Origin: Agreia sp. Leaf283
Lineage (GTDB): Bacteria > Actinomycetota > Actinomycetes > Actinomycetales > Microbacteriaceae
Assembly (NCBI RefSeq): GCF_001422485.1
Contig: NZ_LMNF01000002.1
Coordinates: 248,001-312,000, forward strand
DNA: 64,000 nucleotides
Reading direction: 5' to 3'
Part shown: in pieces, positions 1 through 12,691 of the stretch
Numbering within the stretch: the first letter of the stretch is position 1
How the letters are laid out: each line of letters opens with the position of its first letter
The notes under the pieces: model-generated
What the model saw: the letters and a program-made list of their open reading frames with translations, nothing else
Told to the model about the DNA's origin: nothing
Database searches by the model: none
Position numbers and translations under genes: made by a program

Positions 1-3037
<3,037 letters not shown>

Positions 3038-3038
<1 letters not shown>

Positions 3039-4219
3039 TACTGGTTCTTTCCGTCGATGATGGAGTGGATCTCTGTCTGCGGCTCGCCCTTGTCGATCGC
3101 CAGCACCATGTCGCGGAAGCGGTCGAAGAGGTACATCGAGTCGTGCGGGCCCGCAGCAGCCTCGGGGTGGTACTGCACCGAGAAGGCGTCGATGTCGAGG
3201 CAGCGGATGCCCTCCACGACGTTGTCGTTCAGGCTGAGGTGGCTGACCTCGACCCGGCCGAAGCCGGCCGGGCTCTCGACGACGCCCTCGCGCGGCGCAT
3301 CCACGGCGAAGCCATGGTTCTGGCTGGTGATCTCGACCTTGCCCGTGGTCTTGTCGAGCACCGGCTGGTTGATGCCCCGGTGACCGAAGGGCAGCTTGTA
3401 GGTTCCGAAGCCGAGGGCGCGGCCGAGCAGCTGGTTGCCGAAGCAGATTCCGAAGTACGGGATCTTCTCGGCCAGCACATCGCGCAGCAGCTGCACGTGA
3501 CGCTCGGATGCCTCGGGGTCGCCGGGGCCGTTCGAGTAGAACAGGGCGCTCGGCTTGAGGGCGACCACCTCGTCGGTGGTCACCGATTCCGGCAGCACGA
3601 CGACGTCGAAGCCGCGCTGCGCGAGGTAGCGCAGCGTCGACGTCTTCACGCCGAGGTCGAGGACCGCGACACTGCCGACCCGCTCGCCGACGGCCTCGAT
3701 CGTGTACTGCGTCGGGGTCGACACCTCGCTCGAGAGGTTGCGGCCGGCCATGTCCTCCGCCGCCCGCACGATGGCGAGCTGCTCCGAGTCGCTCAGGTCG
3801 AAGTCCTCGCCCGAGAAGATGCCGGCGCGCATGGCGCCGAGCGAGCGGAGGTGCCGGGTGATGGCACGGGTGTCGACGCCGGAGATGCCGACGATGCCGC
3901 CCGAGACGAGATCATCGTCGAGGCTGCGCGTGGCGCGGTGGTTGGAGACGACTCGGGAGGGGTCGCGCACGACGTAGCCGGCGACCCAGATCTTCGCCGA
4001 CTCGAGGTCGTCGTCGTTCGTTCCGGTGTTGCCGATGTGCGGGGCGGTCTGCAGAACGATCTGCCCCGCGTAGGAGGGATCGCTGAGGGTCTCCTGGTAT
4101 CCGGTCATGCCGGTGGCGAAGACCGCCTCGCCCAGGGTGCGCCCACGGGCGCCATAGGCGCGTCCGGCGTAGCGCTTGCCGTCTTCGAGTACGAGGACGG
4201 CGGGTTCTGTAGAGATCAC
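3038..4219 (-). CDS. carA: Carbamoyl-phosphate synthase small (glutaminase) subunit
   Basis: Hydrolyses glutamine and channels ammonia to CarB. The 393-aa protein has the CarA N-terminal domain followed by a class I glutamine amidotransferase domain: nucleophile Cys259 in GICFGNQ, with His351 and Glu353 in QYHPEA. The GICFGNQ motif differs slightly from the more usual GICLGHQ, but the catalytic triad is intact. I chose the GTG at 4219 because it overlaps the upstream gene's TGA (GTGA) and gives the normal start of the family; an open frame runs further upstream without homology. It is fifth in the pyrR-pyrB-pyrC-membrane protein-carA-carB operon. Confidence 0.97.
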
Positions 4220-4764
4220 GCGAGGGATCCTTCCTGGTCTGGGGTGGAGAGGCCGTCTGACGGCACAAGGGCTTCGATCGCCTCGATGAGGCGGGAACTC
4301 TGGTCGGGATTCTCGATGCGGAAGAAGCTCTCCACATCGGCCGCGGGCGTCGGGGCCTCCGATTCGAGGGTCCAGTCGAGCCGCACGAGACCGCCCTCCT
4401 CGACGACCCGGTCGATCGTCCACGTCGATGTGCCCACCGAGCGGATGCGATCGGCCCCGACGAAGACCTGCGGCTCGCCGGTCACGGCGATGAGTACGCC
4501 GGCGTCGAAGACCGAGACGGAGGCGCGCCCCCGGAAACCGAGACCGGGCAGGGTCACCCTGTCGAGTGGAGCGCCCGCGGTCGTCGTCGAGACGTAGAGG
4601 CCGGTGACGGCGACGCGCAGCTCACCGAGCAGCTCGTCGGCGGGCACGGCGGCGGTCGACAGCGCCGATTGGCGGCGGCCGCGCGCGCGCCAGCCGAGCA
4701 CCATGAGAACCAGGAGCCCGATGACCCCGATGATGATGATCGAGCCGGGCAGGATCCTATCCAC
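4216..4764 (-). CDS. Membrane-anchored protein of unknown role inside the pyr operon
   Basis: A 182-aa protein starting at GTG 4764, eight bases inside the end of pyrC, and ending at a TGA that overlaps the carA start. One membrane segment lies near residues 7-24 (a run of Ile, Val, Leu and Gly) followed by an Arg-rich stop-transfer patch, so the bulk is probably cytoplasmic. The soluble part is beta-rich with repeated Val/Gly strands, and I see no catalytic motif. Mycobacteria have a membrane protein at the same place between pyrC and carA (Rv1382 in M. tuberculosis), so position and topology appear conserved. The role is unknown; the double translational coupling suggests a stoichiometric or targeting function with the pyrimidine enzymes, which is inference. 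Confidence 0.85.
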   Translation of the reverse strand: MDRILPGSIIIIGVIGLLVLMVLGWRARGRRQSALSTAAVPADELLGELRVAVTGLYVSTTTAGAPLDRVTLPGLGFRGRASVSVFDAGVLIAVTGEPQVFVGADRIRSVGTSTWTIDRVVEEGGLVRLDWTLESEAPTPAADVESFFRIENPDQSSRLIEAIEALVPSDGLSTPDQEGSLA

Positions 4765-6091
4765 GGGCCACCCCCATCGCCGCCGCGGCGACCTCGCCCG
4801 CATCGACGACGACGCCGTCGTTCACGGTCTGGTAGCCGCGGTGCAGGGTGTGCCGCACGGAACCGGGAAGGGTCATGCCGAGGTACGGCGAGTTGTGGCT
4901 CTTGCCGGCGAGCCGGTCTGTGGAGAAGGCGCTCGACGACGCCGGGTCGACGAGCACGATGTTGGCGCTCGACCCGATCTCGAACGAGTGGCTGTGGCCC
5001 GCGAGACGACCGATCTCGGCGGGCGTCTGCGACAGCACGCGGGCCACGTCGGACCAGCCGAGCAGCCCGGTATCGACAAGCGCCGCCTGCACGACCGAGA
5101 GGGCGGACTCCAGGCCGACCATGCCGAACGCGGCGTGGTCCCACTCGCAGTCCTTGGCCTCCTCGGGGTGGGGCGCGTGATCGGTGGCGACGATGTCGAT
5201 GGTGCCGTCGACGAGGCCCTCGCGCAGGGCTCGCACGTCTTCGTCGCGACGCAGCGGAGGGTTCACCTTGTAGCGGGCGTCGTAGCTGCGGATCAGGTCT
5301 TCGGTGAGCAGCAGGTGGTGGGGCGTGACCTCTGCCGTGACCTCGATGCCGCGGGCCTTCGCCCAGCGCACCACGTCGACCGAGCCGGCGGTCGACACGT
5401 GGCAGATGTGCAGCCGGGCGCCGACGTGCTCGGCGAGCAGCACGTCGCGCGCGATGATCGACTCCTCGGCCACGGCGGGCCAGCCCTTGAGGCCGAGCTC
5501 GCTCGAGAGGGCGCCCTCGTTCATCTGGGCGTTCTCGGTGAGGCGCGGATCCTGGGCGTGCTGGGCCACGACGCCGTCGAAGGTCTTGACGTACTCGAGG
5601 GCGCGCCGCATGAGCAGGGAGTCGTGAACGCACTTGCCGTCGTCGGAGAAGACGCGCACGGCCGCCCGGGAGTTGGCCATGGCGCCGATCTCGGAGAGCC
5701 GCGCGCCGGCGAGGCCGACGGTCACGGCGCCGATCGGGCGCACGGTGGCGTAGCCCGCCGACTCCCCCAGCGCCTGCACCTGCTCGACGACTCCGGCCGT
5801 GTCGGACACCGGCATGGTGTTCGCCATGGCGAACACGGCGGTGAATCCGCCCGCCGCGGCCGCGCGTGTGCCGGAGAGGACGGTCTCGCTCTGTTCGAAG
5901 CCCGGCTCCCGGAGGTGCGTGTGCAGGTCGACGAGACCCGGCAGAGCGACCAGGCCCGCGGCATCCAGAACCCGCGCGCCGGACGGCGTCGCGATTGCGG
6001 TGCCGCGCTCGGCGATGCGGCCGTCTGCCACGAGCAGATCGGTGGTCGTGCCGTCGGGCAGGGTCGCCCCGCGGATGAGGGTCGTTGTCAT
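4757..6091 (-). CDS. pyrC: Dihydroorotase
   Basis: Catalyses reversible cyclisation of carbamoyl aspartate to dihydroorotate, step three of pyrimidine synthesis. The 444-aa length fits the class I bacterial amidohydrolases. The zinc-binding motif [10 protein letters not shown] (His57, His59) sits near the N terminus and the catalytic aspartate is in ATDHAPHP. Its ATG overlaps the pyrB stop as ATGA, so it is coupled to pyrB. The downstream membrane-protein gene begins inside its last codons. Confidence 0.97.
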   Translation of the reverse strand: MTTTLIRGATLPDGTTTDLLVADGRIAERGTAIATPSGARVLDAAGLVALPGLVDLHTHLREPGFEQSETVLSGTRAAAAGGFTAVFAMANTMPVSDTAGVVEQVQALGESAGYATVRPIGAVTVGLAGARLSEIGAMANSRAAVRVFSDDGKCVHDSLLMRRALEYVKTFDGVVAQHAQDPRLTENAQMNEGALSSELGLKGWPAVAEESIIARDVLLAEHVGARLHICHVSTAGSVDVVRWAKARGIEVTAEVTPHHLLLTEDLIRSYDARYKVNPPLRRDEDVRALREGLVDGTIDIVATDHAPHPEEAKDCEWDHAAFGMVGLESALSVVQAALVDTGLLGWSDVARVLSQTPAEIGRLAGHSHSFEIGSSANIVLVDPASSSAFSTDRLAGKSHNSPYLGMTLPGSVRHTLHRGYQTVNDGVVVDAGEVAAAAMGVARG

Positions 6092-7044
6092 GATCTGGCC
6101 TCCCGGTCGCCGGACAGCAGTGAGTACAACACGGCCATGCGGATCGATACCCCGTTCGCCACCTGTTCGATCACGGTGGACTGCGCCGAATCGGCGGCAC
6201 GAGACGAGATCTCGAGGCCGCGGTTCATGGGGCCGGGGTGCATGACAATGCTATCTGGGCGGAGCGCGAGGAGGCGCTCGTCGTCGAGCCCCCACTGGCG
6301 CGCATACTCGCGCGTCGTCGGGAAGAAGGCAGCGTTCATGCGCTCCTGCTGGATGCGCAGCATCATCACGACATCGGGCCGCACCTCGGCGAGTGCGGCG
6401 TCGAGGTCGTACCGGATGTCCACCGGCCACGTCGATGCCCCGACGGGAACGAGCGTCGCCGGTGCGACGAAGGTGACGTGGGCGCCCAGCGTCTCGAGCA
6501 GCCACAGGTTCGACCGCGCCACGCGGGAGTGCAAGACGTCTCCAACGATCATCACGCTCACCCCTTCGAGGTCGCGGCCGCGGGCCGCATCGCCGTGGAT
6601 GCGCCGCCTCATCGTGAACGCGTCGAGGAGGGCCTGGGTGGGGTGCTCGTGGGTGCCGTCTCCGGCGTTGACCACCCCGGCGTCGATCCAGCCGCTCTGG
6701 GCCAGCACCTGCGGCGCGCCCGATGCCGAGTGCCGGATGACGACGCCGTCGGCGCCCATGGCGGCCAGAGTCTGGGCCGTGTCCTTGAGGCTTTCGCCCT
6801 TCGAGACGCTCGAACCCTTCGCCGAGAAGTTGATGACGTCGGCCGAGAGGCGCTTCGCAGCCACCTCGAACGACGTACGCGTGCGCGTCGAGTCCTCGAA
6901 GAAGAGGTTCACGACGGTCTTGCCGCGCAGGGTGGGAAGCTTCTTGACCTCGCGGTTCTGCACCTCGCTCATGTCTTCTGCGATGTCGAGCAGAGCGATC
7001 GCGTCATCACGGAGCAGGTCTCGGGTCGAGAGCAGGTGCCTCAT
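6088..7044 (-). CDS. pyrB: Aspartate carbamoyltransferase catalytic subunit
   Basis: Joins carbamoyl phosphate and aspartate to N-carbamoyl-aspartate. The 318-aa protein contains the carbamoyl-phosphate site [13 protein letters not shown] (Ser52-Thr-Arg-Thr-Arg-Thr57) and the mobile-loop lysine in SSVSKGESL (Lys82), plus the HPTQALLD motif that contacts substrate. No pyrI regulatory chain is present, as is usual in actinobacteria. The ATG overlaps the pyrR TGA (ATGA). Confidence 0.97.
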   Translation of the reverse strand: MRHLLSTRDLLRDDAIALLDIAEDMSEVQNREVKKLPTLRGKTVVNLFFEDSTRTRTSFEVAAKRLSADVINFSAKGSSVSKGESLKDTAQTLAAMGADGVVIRHSASGAPQVLAQSGWIDAGVVNAGDGTHEHPTQALLDAFTMRRRIHGDAARGRDLEGVSVMIVGDVLHSRVARSNLWLLETLGAHVTFVAPATLVPVGASTWPVDIRYDLDAALAEVRPDVVMMLRIQQERMNAAFFPTTREYARQWGLDDERLLALRPDSIVMHPGPMNRGLEISSRAADSAQSTVIEQVANGVSIRMAVLYSLLSGDREARS

Positions 7045-7592
7045 GCGCCGGCCCCCGTCGCGAGATCGATGCTGACCTCTTCGCTGCCGTCGATCTCCGC
7101 GAGACGCACGTTGATGCGCTCGTCGGTGGAGCTGGGCAGGTTCTTTCCGACGAAGTCGGCCCGTATCGGCAGTTCGCGGTGGCCGCGATCGACCAGCACG
7201 GCGAGCCGCACGGCCCGCGGTCGTCCGAGGTCACCGATCGCGTCGAGCGCAGCGCGGATGGTGCGACCCGAGTAGAGCACGTCGTCGATGAGCACGACCG
7301 TCTTGCCGTCGATGCCCCCCGAGGGAACACGAGTGCGCTGCGGTGCTCTGGTCGGGTGATGGGCGAGGTCGTCGCGGTACATCGTCACGTCGAGCGAGCC
7401 GACGAGATCGGCGGGCGCTCCTGGTTCGATCTGCCGGATCTGCGCGCCGATCCTCTCGGCGAGCACCACACCGCGGGTGGGGATGCCGAGAATGACGAGA
7501 TCGTGCGGTCCACGGTTGGACTCGAGGACCTCGTGCGAGATCCGAGTCAACGCCCGGGCTATGTCAGAGTTCTGCAGCACGATTCGAGCCAC
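7041..7592 (-). CDS. pyrR: PyrR, pyr operon RNA-binding regulator / uracil phosphoribosyltransferase
   Basis: Uridine-nucleotide-responsive RNA-binding protein of the phosphoribosyltransferase fold that represses the pyr operon. The 183-aa protein carries the PRPP loop [14 protein letters not shown] chose GTG 7592 because AAGGAGGT lies eight bases upstream and the protein then begins [18 protein letters not shown], the normal PyrR start; the frame is open 20 codons further but without a ribosome site. It is first in the operon, and a PyrR-type hairpin just before its ribosome site (7610-7625) suggests it represses its own translation. Confidence 0.96.
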   Translation of the reverse strand: MARIVLQNSDIARALTRISHEVLESNRGPHDLVILGIPTRGVVLAERIGAQIRQIEPGAPADLVGSLDVTMYRDDLAHHPTRAPQRTRVPSGGIDGKTVVLIDDVLYSGRTIRAALDAIGDLGRPRAVRLAVLVDRGHRELPIRADFVGKNLPSSTDERINVRLAEIDGSEEVSIDLATGAGA

Positions 7593-7609
7593 GATCCTGA
7601 CCTCCTTCC

Positions 7610-7625
7610 CCGTCTCACAGGACGG
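7610..7625 (-). promoter_or_regulatory. PyrR-binding-type RNA stem-loop in the pyr leader
   Basis: In the mRNA sense the leader reads CCGTC-CTGTGA-GACGG, a perfect 5-bp stem closing a CTGTGA loop. The CNGNGAG element matches the conserved core of PyrR-binding loops known from Bacillus and mycobacteria. The hairpin ends about three bases before the ribosome site of pyrR, so PyrR binding would block initiation rather than act by attenuation; no terminator follows it. A candidate -10 box (TAGGCT, 7655-7660) would give a leader of about 60 nt. Confidence 0.7.
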
Positions 7626-7720
7626 ATGGTTAAAGGATGTCTGTTGCGTCATCGAGCCTAGCAGGCGGCGCCGACCCTCAGCTGCTCAGCTGGTCGCCGC
7701 CCGCATCAGGCCGTCGCGCT

Positions 7721-8134
7721 TCAGCCCTTCGACTGGTGCACGCGGCCGAGGATGCCGTTGAGGAAGCTGCCGGAATCGTCGGTGCTGAGCAGCTTGGCTG
7801 CGTCGACGGCCTCGTTGATCGCGACACCGTCGGGAACGTCGTCGTTGAAGAGGACCTCCCAGATGCCGATGCGCAGAAGCGCGCGGTCGATGATGGGCAT
7901 GCGGGCCAGTGTCCAGCCCTGGGCGTACGTCTCGATGAGCTCGTCGATCTCGTCGCCATGGTCGACGATGCCGTCGATGATCTCGCGCGCGTAGAGCCAC
8001 GAGGCTTCACGGGCGGGTTCGCTCAGCGCCCTGGTCGCCTCGGCGGCGAGGGCCTCATTGATCGAGATCTGCCGCACATCGGCGGCGTACAGCACGTCGA
8101 GGGCGCGCTTTCGAGCTTTGGTGCGTGCGCTCAT
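7721..8134 (-). CDS. nusB: Transcription antitermination factor NusB
   Basis: RNA-binding protein that, with S10 (NusE), loads at boxA and supports antitermination of rRNA transcription. The 137-aa all-helical protein opens with ARTKARKRALDVLYAADVR and holds the family core IDRALLRIGIWEVLF and AINEAVDAAKLL. It lies 18 bases after efp in the same direction and about 130 bases before pyrR, an order (efp-nusB) widely shared in actinobacteria. Confidence 0.95.
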   Translation of the reverse strand: MSARTKARKRALDVLYAADVRQISINEALAAEATRALSEPAREASWLYAREIIDGIVDHGDEIDELIETYAQGWTLARMPIIDRALLRIGIWEVLFNDDVPDGVAINEAVDAAKLLSTDDSGSFLNGILGRVHQSKG

Positions 8135-8152
8135 TGCGGGTGCCAGCCGGGG

Positions 8153-8716
8153 TCAGTCGTTCACGCGGCCGAGGTAGTCCCCCGTGCGCGTGTCGACCTT
8201 GACGCGGGTGCCCTGCTCGAGGAAGAGGGGAACCTGGATCTGGTAGCCGGTCTCGACGGTGGCGGGCTTGGTGCCGCCGGTCGAACGGTCGCCCTGGAGG
8301 CCCGGCTCGGTGTAGGTGATCTCGAGCGTCACCGATGCGGGGAGCTCGACGTACAGCGGCAGGCCCTCGTTGAGCGCGACGGTGACGGCCTGGTTCTCGA
8401 GCATGAAGTTGGCGGCGTCTCCGACGACGGCCTCGGTCACGGTGAGCTGGTCGTAGTCCGCGGTGTCCATGAAGACGAAGTCGTTGCCGTCTTTGTAGAG
8501 GTACTGGAAGTCGCGACGGTCGACGTTCGCGGTCTCGATCTTGGCGCCCGCGTTGAACGTCTTGTCGACGACCTTGCCGGTGAGAACGTTCTTCATCTTC
8601 GTGCGCACGAATGCGCCGCCCTTGCCCGGCTTGACGTGCTGGAAGTCGATGACCGCCCAGAGCTGGCCGTCGATCTTGAGGACGGCGCCGTTTCTGATGT
8701 CGCTGGTTGAAGCCAT
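8153..8716 (-). CDS. efp: Elongation factor P
   Basis: Relieves ribosome stalling at polyproline stretches. The 187-aa protein has the three beta-barrel domains of EF-P. Domain I carries the loop KPGKGGAF with the tip lysine at residue 32. The domain III signature falls in [22 protein letters not shown] at the C terminus. I see no epmA or earP-type modification gene in the window. ATG 8716 follows a GAACGGAACAG stretch, a weak ribosome site. Confidence 0.97.
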   Translation of the reverse strand: MASTSDIRNGAVLKIDGQLWAVIDFQHVKPGKGGAFVRTKMKNVLTGKVVDKTFNAGAKIETANVDRRDFQYLYKDGNDFVFMDTADYDQLTVTEAVVGDAANFMLENQAVTVALNEGLPLYVELPASVTLEITYTEPGLQGDRSTGGTKPATVETGYQIQVPLFLEQGTRVKVDTRTGDYLGRVND

Positions 8717-8799
8717 GGAAAAACTGTTCCGTTCGAGTGAAGAATTGTGCGGGCGCGGAAATTGACCCTCAGTGAGTGTACCGTCCCCCGCATCGGGGC

Positions 8800-9237
8800 C
8801 TAGTTGAGGCCGATGATCGCCCTTAAGGCCAGGCGGTAGGAGTCGAAGCCGAAGCCGGCGATGACCCCGGTGGCGATGCCGGAGATCACGCTGGTGTGGC
8901 GGAAGGTCTCCCGGGCGTGCGGGTTGCTGATGTGCACCTCGACCAGCGGGATGCCGGCCTTGGTGACCAGGGCGGCGGCGTCGCGGAGTCCATAGCTGTA
9001 GTGGGTGAACGCGGCAGGATTCAGGATGACCGGTGTGCGTGAATCGACGGCCTCGTGCATCCACCCGATCATCTCGCCCTCGTCATCGGTCTGACGCAAC
9101 TCTATGGTTGCCTCGTCGCCCGCATCGGAGGTCAGCACCGCTCGGAGCGCCTCGAGGTCCTGCGACCCGTACACGTCGGGCTCGCGGCTGCCGAGCCGCG
9201 AGAGGTTTGGTCCGTTCAGCACGAGCACAGTGGTCAT
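8800..9237 (-). CDS. aroQ: Type II 3-dehydroquinate dehydratase
   Basis: Third step of the shikimate pathway, dehydrating 3-dehydroquinate. The 145-aa length and motifs are those of the small dodecameric type II enzyme: LNGPNL near residue 8, catalytic Tyr23 in DVYGS, the NPAAFTHYS loop, and catalytic His98 in [14 protein letters not shown] 9237 starts exactly at the conserved [12 protein letters not shown]. The upstream unknown gene ends 11 bases before it. Confidence 0.96.
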   Translation of the reverse strand: MTTVLVLNGPNLSRLGSREPDVYGSQDLEALRAVLTSDAGDEATIELRQTDDEGEMIGWMHEAVDSRTPVILNPAAFTHYSYGLRDAAALVTKAGIPLVEVHISNPHARETFRHTSVISGIATGVIAGFGFDSYRLALRAIIGLN

Positions 9238-9248
9238 GACGCCTAACT

Positions 9249-9680
9249 CTAGCGACGCCCCGACGACCTCGCCTTCATCATGCGGAGGCCGTCGTCGTGC
9301 ACGAGATAGATCGCGAAGACGTCGACGGCCTCGTCGCGGGCGGCCTCGTGCAGCCCGTCTGCCCACAGCTCGTCGAAGCCGTGCGGCGTCTCGTCTCCCG
9401 GGCGTTCGAGGGCGAACAGGATGCTGCCGCCCGGAGAGTATTCGTCGAGGACCTGCCCGAGGCTCGACACGATCGACCGCAGCTCATCGCCTGACGGGCT
9501 CGCAGGGATTGAATCGATCGGGATGACGATGGGCAGCTGCTCGCCGTCGGGGGCGACGAAGAACGCCCACAGCTGGCGGCGCAGCGCCGGACCGAGCAGC
9601 CTCGACAGCAGCTCTCTGGCATCGGCGTCGTTCGTGATGATGGTGTCTGGACCGGGGGTCGAGGGGGTGAATGCCGTCAT
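9249..9680 (-). CDS. Conserved-looking protein of unknown function between aroB and aroQ
   Basis: About 143 aa from the ATG at 9680. The frame is open upstream, with alternative starts at ATG 9722 and GTG 9749, nine bases after the aroB stop; no ribosome site clearly decides. After a Pro/Thr-rich start, the protein shows a helical segment ([19 protein letters not shown]) and alternating strands with many acidic residues. I recognise no motif, signal peptide or membrane segment. It is co-directional and tightly packed in the shikimate cluster, so it is probably co-transcribed. Confidence 0.7.
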   Translation of the reverse strand: MTAFTPSTPGPDTIITNDADARELLSRLLGPALRRQLWAFFVAPDGEQLPIVIPIDSIPASPSGDELRSIVSSLGQVLDEYSPGGSILFALERPGDETPHGFDELWADGLHEAARDEAVDVFAIYLVHDDGLRMMKARSSGRR

Positions 9681-9757
9681 GCGCCCACTCTGGCGGGTTC
9701 CCTCGAACGCCGGGACAGTCATCCACAGATCGGGCAACGCCTCCTGCACAGCTCGGG

Positions 9758-10843
9758 TCAGGAACCGATCTCCTGATAGGCGGCGAAGAGCAGCGAGGTC
9801 TCAGGACCCGCGAGAACCGACGGCTTCGCCAGGTCGTCGAGCACGATGAAACGCAGCATTCCCGCACGGGCCTTCTTGTCGCGCTGCATCGTGGCCAGCA
9901 GCGTCTGCCACCGCCCCACCGGATAGCTGACGGGAAGCGTGAGAGAGGTCAGGATGCGCCGGTGCCGATCGACGACCTCGTCCGACAGGGCGCCGGTCAG
10001 TCGGCCCAGCTCGGCCGCGAACACCATGCCGACCGAGATCGCGGCGCCGTGCCTCCACTGGTAGCGCTCGGCGTGTTCGATCGCATGCCCCAGCGTGTGG
10101 CCGTAGTTGAGGATCTCGCGGAGACCCTGCTCGGTGAAGTCCTCGCCCACGACGCGGGCCTTCATCGCGATCGAGAGCTCGACGACCCGCCTGAACTCGG
10201 GAGTCGACGGGTCTGTGGCGCGATCGACGTCGGCCTCGACGATGTCGAGGATCTCCGGCTCCGAGATGAATCCGGCCTTCACGATCTCGGCGAAGCCCGC
10301 GAGGATCTCGTTCCGCGGGAGTGTGTCGAAGGTGTCGAGATCGCCGACGACGGCGGAGGGCGCGTAGAAGGTGCCCACGAGGTTCTTGCCCTCGGCCGTG
10401 TTGATGCCGTTCTTGCCGCCCACGGCCGCGTCGACGAGACCGAGGACCGAAGTCGGCACCTGCACGAGCCGCACACCGCGCAGCCAGGTCGCCGCGACGA
10501 AGCCGGCGAGGTCGGTGATGGCTCCCCCGCCGAAGCCGATCACCGCGTCGGTCCTGGTGAAGTCGCTCTGGCCCATGACCTGCCAGCAGAACGCCGCGAC
10601 CTCCACGCGTTTCGCCTGCTCGGCATCCGGAACCTCGGCCAGGAGCACCTCGTAGCGGTCGAGGAGACTCTCCCGCATGGCCGCGGCCTTCGCCGCCAGC
10701 GTCGGGGCGTGCACGATGAGCACCTTGCGCACGCCCTGGCCCAGGAACTCCGAGAGGTCGCCCACCAGACCGCGGCCGATCACGACCTCGTAGGGGTCTT
10801 CGCCGGTGACGGGGATTCGAGTGGCGGGCGTCGTATCGGTCAT
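9758..10843 (-). CDS. aroB: 3-dehydroquinate synthase
   Basis: NAD- and zinc-dependent cyclisation of DAHP to 3-dehydroquinate. The 361-aa protein has the NAD-binding run IGFGGGAITDLAGFVAATWLRG, the active-site GGKNGINTAEGKNLVG, and the metal histidines in YGHTLGHAIEH. ATG 10843 overlaps the aroK TGA (ATGA), which fixes the start although an open frame continues upstream. It is co-translated with aroK. Confidence 0.97.
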   Translation of the reverse strand: MTDTTPATRIPVTGEDPYEVVIGRGLVGDLSEFLGQGVRKVLIVHAPTLAAKAAAMRESLLDRYEVLLAEVPDAEQAKRVEVAAFCWQVMGQSDFTRTDAVIGFGGGAITDLAGFVAATWLRGVRLVQVPTSVLGLVDAAVGGKNGINTAEGKNLVGTFYAPSAVVGDLDTFDTLPRNEILAGFAEIVKAGFISEPEILDIVEADVDRATDPSTPEFRRVVELSIAMKARVVGEDFTEQGLREILNYGHTLGHAIEHAERYQWRHGAAISVGMVFAAELGRLTGALSDEVVDRHRRILTSLTLPVSYPVGRWQTLLATMQRDKKARAGMLRFIVLDDLAKPSVLAGPETSLLFAAYQEIGS

Positions 10844-11346
10844 GGTGTGTCTCTCTGGTGGCTTCGGCTGCGCGCCCACTGGGCGATCTCGGTGGCGATG
10901 AGCTCGGTCGGTCTGTGCGAGGTGTCGACCCGGAAGTCGGCGAGCGATTCGTAGAGCTCGCGTCGGGAATCGACGAGTGCCTGCCACGACTCGATCGATG
11001 ACACGAGCGGCCGCTTGCCGTTCGACAGGCGTGCGGCCACGGCCGATGCCTCCACCGTCAGGAGCACCACGGGAAGGTCGGCGATGTCGTCACGGGTTCG
11101 CGGATCGAGCACCGCGCCTCCCCCGAAGGCGACGACGCCGCTGCCGACGAGCGCATGCTCGACCGCGATGCGTTCCAGTGTTCTGAAATGAGGTTCCCCG
11201 TGGGTCGCGAACAGCTCGGAGATGGGGCCGTGCTCCCGAACGATCTCGGTGTCGGTGTCGGTGAAGGGAACACCGAGGATGCGGGAGAGCTTCTTGCCGA
11301 TCCGCGACTTTCCGGCCGCGGGCGCACCGATCAGCACGACGAGCAT
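10840..11346 (-). CDS. aroK: Shikimate kinase
   Basis: Phosphorylates shikimate with ATP. The 168-aa P-loop kinase has Walker A GAPAAGKS (residues 7-14), the substrate aspartates in TDTDTEIV, the GGGAVL shikimate loop and the LID arginine in GKRPL. It lies 12 bases after aroC and overlaps aroB. Confidence 0.96.
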   Translation of the reverse strand: MLVVLIGAPAAGKSRIGKKLSRILGVPFTDTDTEIVREHGPISELFATHGEPHFRTLERIAVEHALVGSGVVAFGGGAVLDPRTRDDIADLPVVLLTVEASAVAARLSNGKRPLVSSIESWQALVDSRRELYESLADFRVDTSHRPTELIATEIAQWARSRSHQRDTP

Positions 11347-11358
11347 CGGGGCGGGCCG

Positions 11359-12564
11359 CTAGTCGGTGCCGTCGGTGCCGGCGGATGCGAGTCGCTCGGG
11401 AATGTGCGCGAGGTACGACTCGAGGTTGCGTCTGGTCTCCGGAACGGAGTCGCCGCCGAACTTCTCGAGCACGGAGTTCGCCAGGACGAGGGCGACCATG
11501 GCCTCCGCCACGACTCCGGCCGCGGGCACCGCGCAGACGTCGGAGCGCTGGTGGTGGGCTGCTGCTGCCTCACCCGTGGCCACGTCGACGGTGCGGAGGG
11601 CGTGCGGGATCGTCGCGATCGGCTTCATCCCTGCTCGCACGCGCAGCACCGTTCCGGTGCTCATGCCGCCTTCGGTGCCTCCGGCCTTGTCGCTGAGACG
11701 CGCGATACGCCCGTCTGCCTGAACGAGCTCGTCATGGGCATCCGACCCCCGACGTGTCGTCGTGAGGAACCCGTCGCCGACCTCGACGCCCTTGATGGCC
11801 TGGATGCCCATCAGGGCCGCGGCCAGAGCGGAATCGAGTCGTCGGTCCCAGTGCACGTAGGAGCCGAGGCCCGGGGGCACCCCGTAGGCGAGCACCTCGA
11901 CGACGCCGCCGAGAGTGTCGCCGTCTTTGTGGGCGGCGTCGACCTCGGCCACCATCAGGGCGCTCGTCGCCTCGTCGAAGCACCGCAGCGGGTCGGCGTC
12001 GAGCGCGTCGACGTCGCGTGGCAGGGGAAGCGGACTGCCCTCGGGCACCCGCACGGGGCCGATAGAGAGCGTGTGGCTGACGAGCGTGATGCCGAGCTCC
12101 GAGAGGAAGCTTCTCGCCACGGCACCCAGGGCCACCCGCGCGGCCGTCTCCCTGGCGCTCGCGCGCTCGAGAACGGGCCTGGCCTCGTCGAAGCCGTACT
12201 TCTGCATGCCCACGAGGTCGGCGTGGCCCGGGCGCGGCCGGGTGAGAGGCGCGCCACGGCCCCTGCTCGCCTGGTCGGCGTCGACGGGCTCCGGGCTCAT
12301 CACCTCGACCCACTTCGGCCACTCGGTGTTGCCGATGCGGATGGCGATGGGGCTTCCGAGCGAGTAACCGTGCCGAACACCGGCGGAGAGCGTCAGCTCG
12401 TCTTGTTCGAACTTCATGCGCGCCCCGCGGCCGTAGCCGAGCTTGCGACGGGCCAGGTCGGCACGGACGTCGTCCATGAGCACGGGGACGCCCGCGGGCA
12501 GCCCCTCGAGGGTGGCGATGAGCTCGGGGCCGTGCGACTCACCGGCGGTGATCCAACGAAGCAT
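11359..12564 (-). CDS. aroC: Chorismate synthase
   Basis: Converts EPSP to chorismate using reduced FMN. The 401-aa protein starts [17 protein letters not shown] and carries the FMN-site [12 protein letters not shown] and the later family block [20 protein letters not shown] 12564 is preceded by GAAGGAACAG. An inverted repeat at 12593-12615 lies in the leader between aroE and aroC. Confidence 0.97.
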   Translation of the reverse strand: MLRWITAGESHGPELIATLEGLPAGVPVLMDDVRADLARRKLGYGRGARMKFEQDELTLSAGVRHGYSLGSPIAIRIGNTEWPKWVEVMSPEPVDADQASRGRGAPLTRPRPGHADLVGMQKYGFDEARPVLERASARETAARVALGAVARSFLSELGITLVSHTLSIGPVRVPEGSPLPLPRDVDALDADPLRCFDEATSALMVAEVDAAHKDGDTLGGVVEVLAYGVPPGLGSYVHWDRRLDSALAAALMGIQAIKGVEVGDGFLTTTRRGSDAHDELVQADGRIARLSDKAGGTEGGMSTGTVLRVRAGMKPIATIPHALRTVDVATGEAAAAHHQRSDVCAVPAAGVVAEAMVALVLANSVLEKFGGDSVPETRRNLESYLAHIPERLASAGTDGTD

Positions 12565-12592
12565 AAGAAAGCTGTTCCTTCAGGCGGCAGAG

Positions 12593-12615
12593 CGGTCACC
12601 GGCGGCCGGTGACCG
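12593..12615. other. Perfect stem-loop between aroE and aroC
   Basis: CGGTCACCGG and CCGGTGACCG form a perfect 10-bp stem with a 3-nt loop, lying about 30 bases upstream of the aroC start. There is no T-run on either side, so this could be a terminator of the type often seen in high-G+C genomes, an RNA stability element, or a binding site. Confidence 0.5.
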
Positions 12616-12691
12616 GTGTGCGGACGGGTCGGCGTGCAGACAGCCGACATCCGATCTTCCCATAGATCGTCTGCGGCCTCGGGCGACGAGG

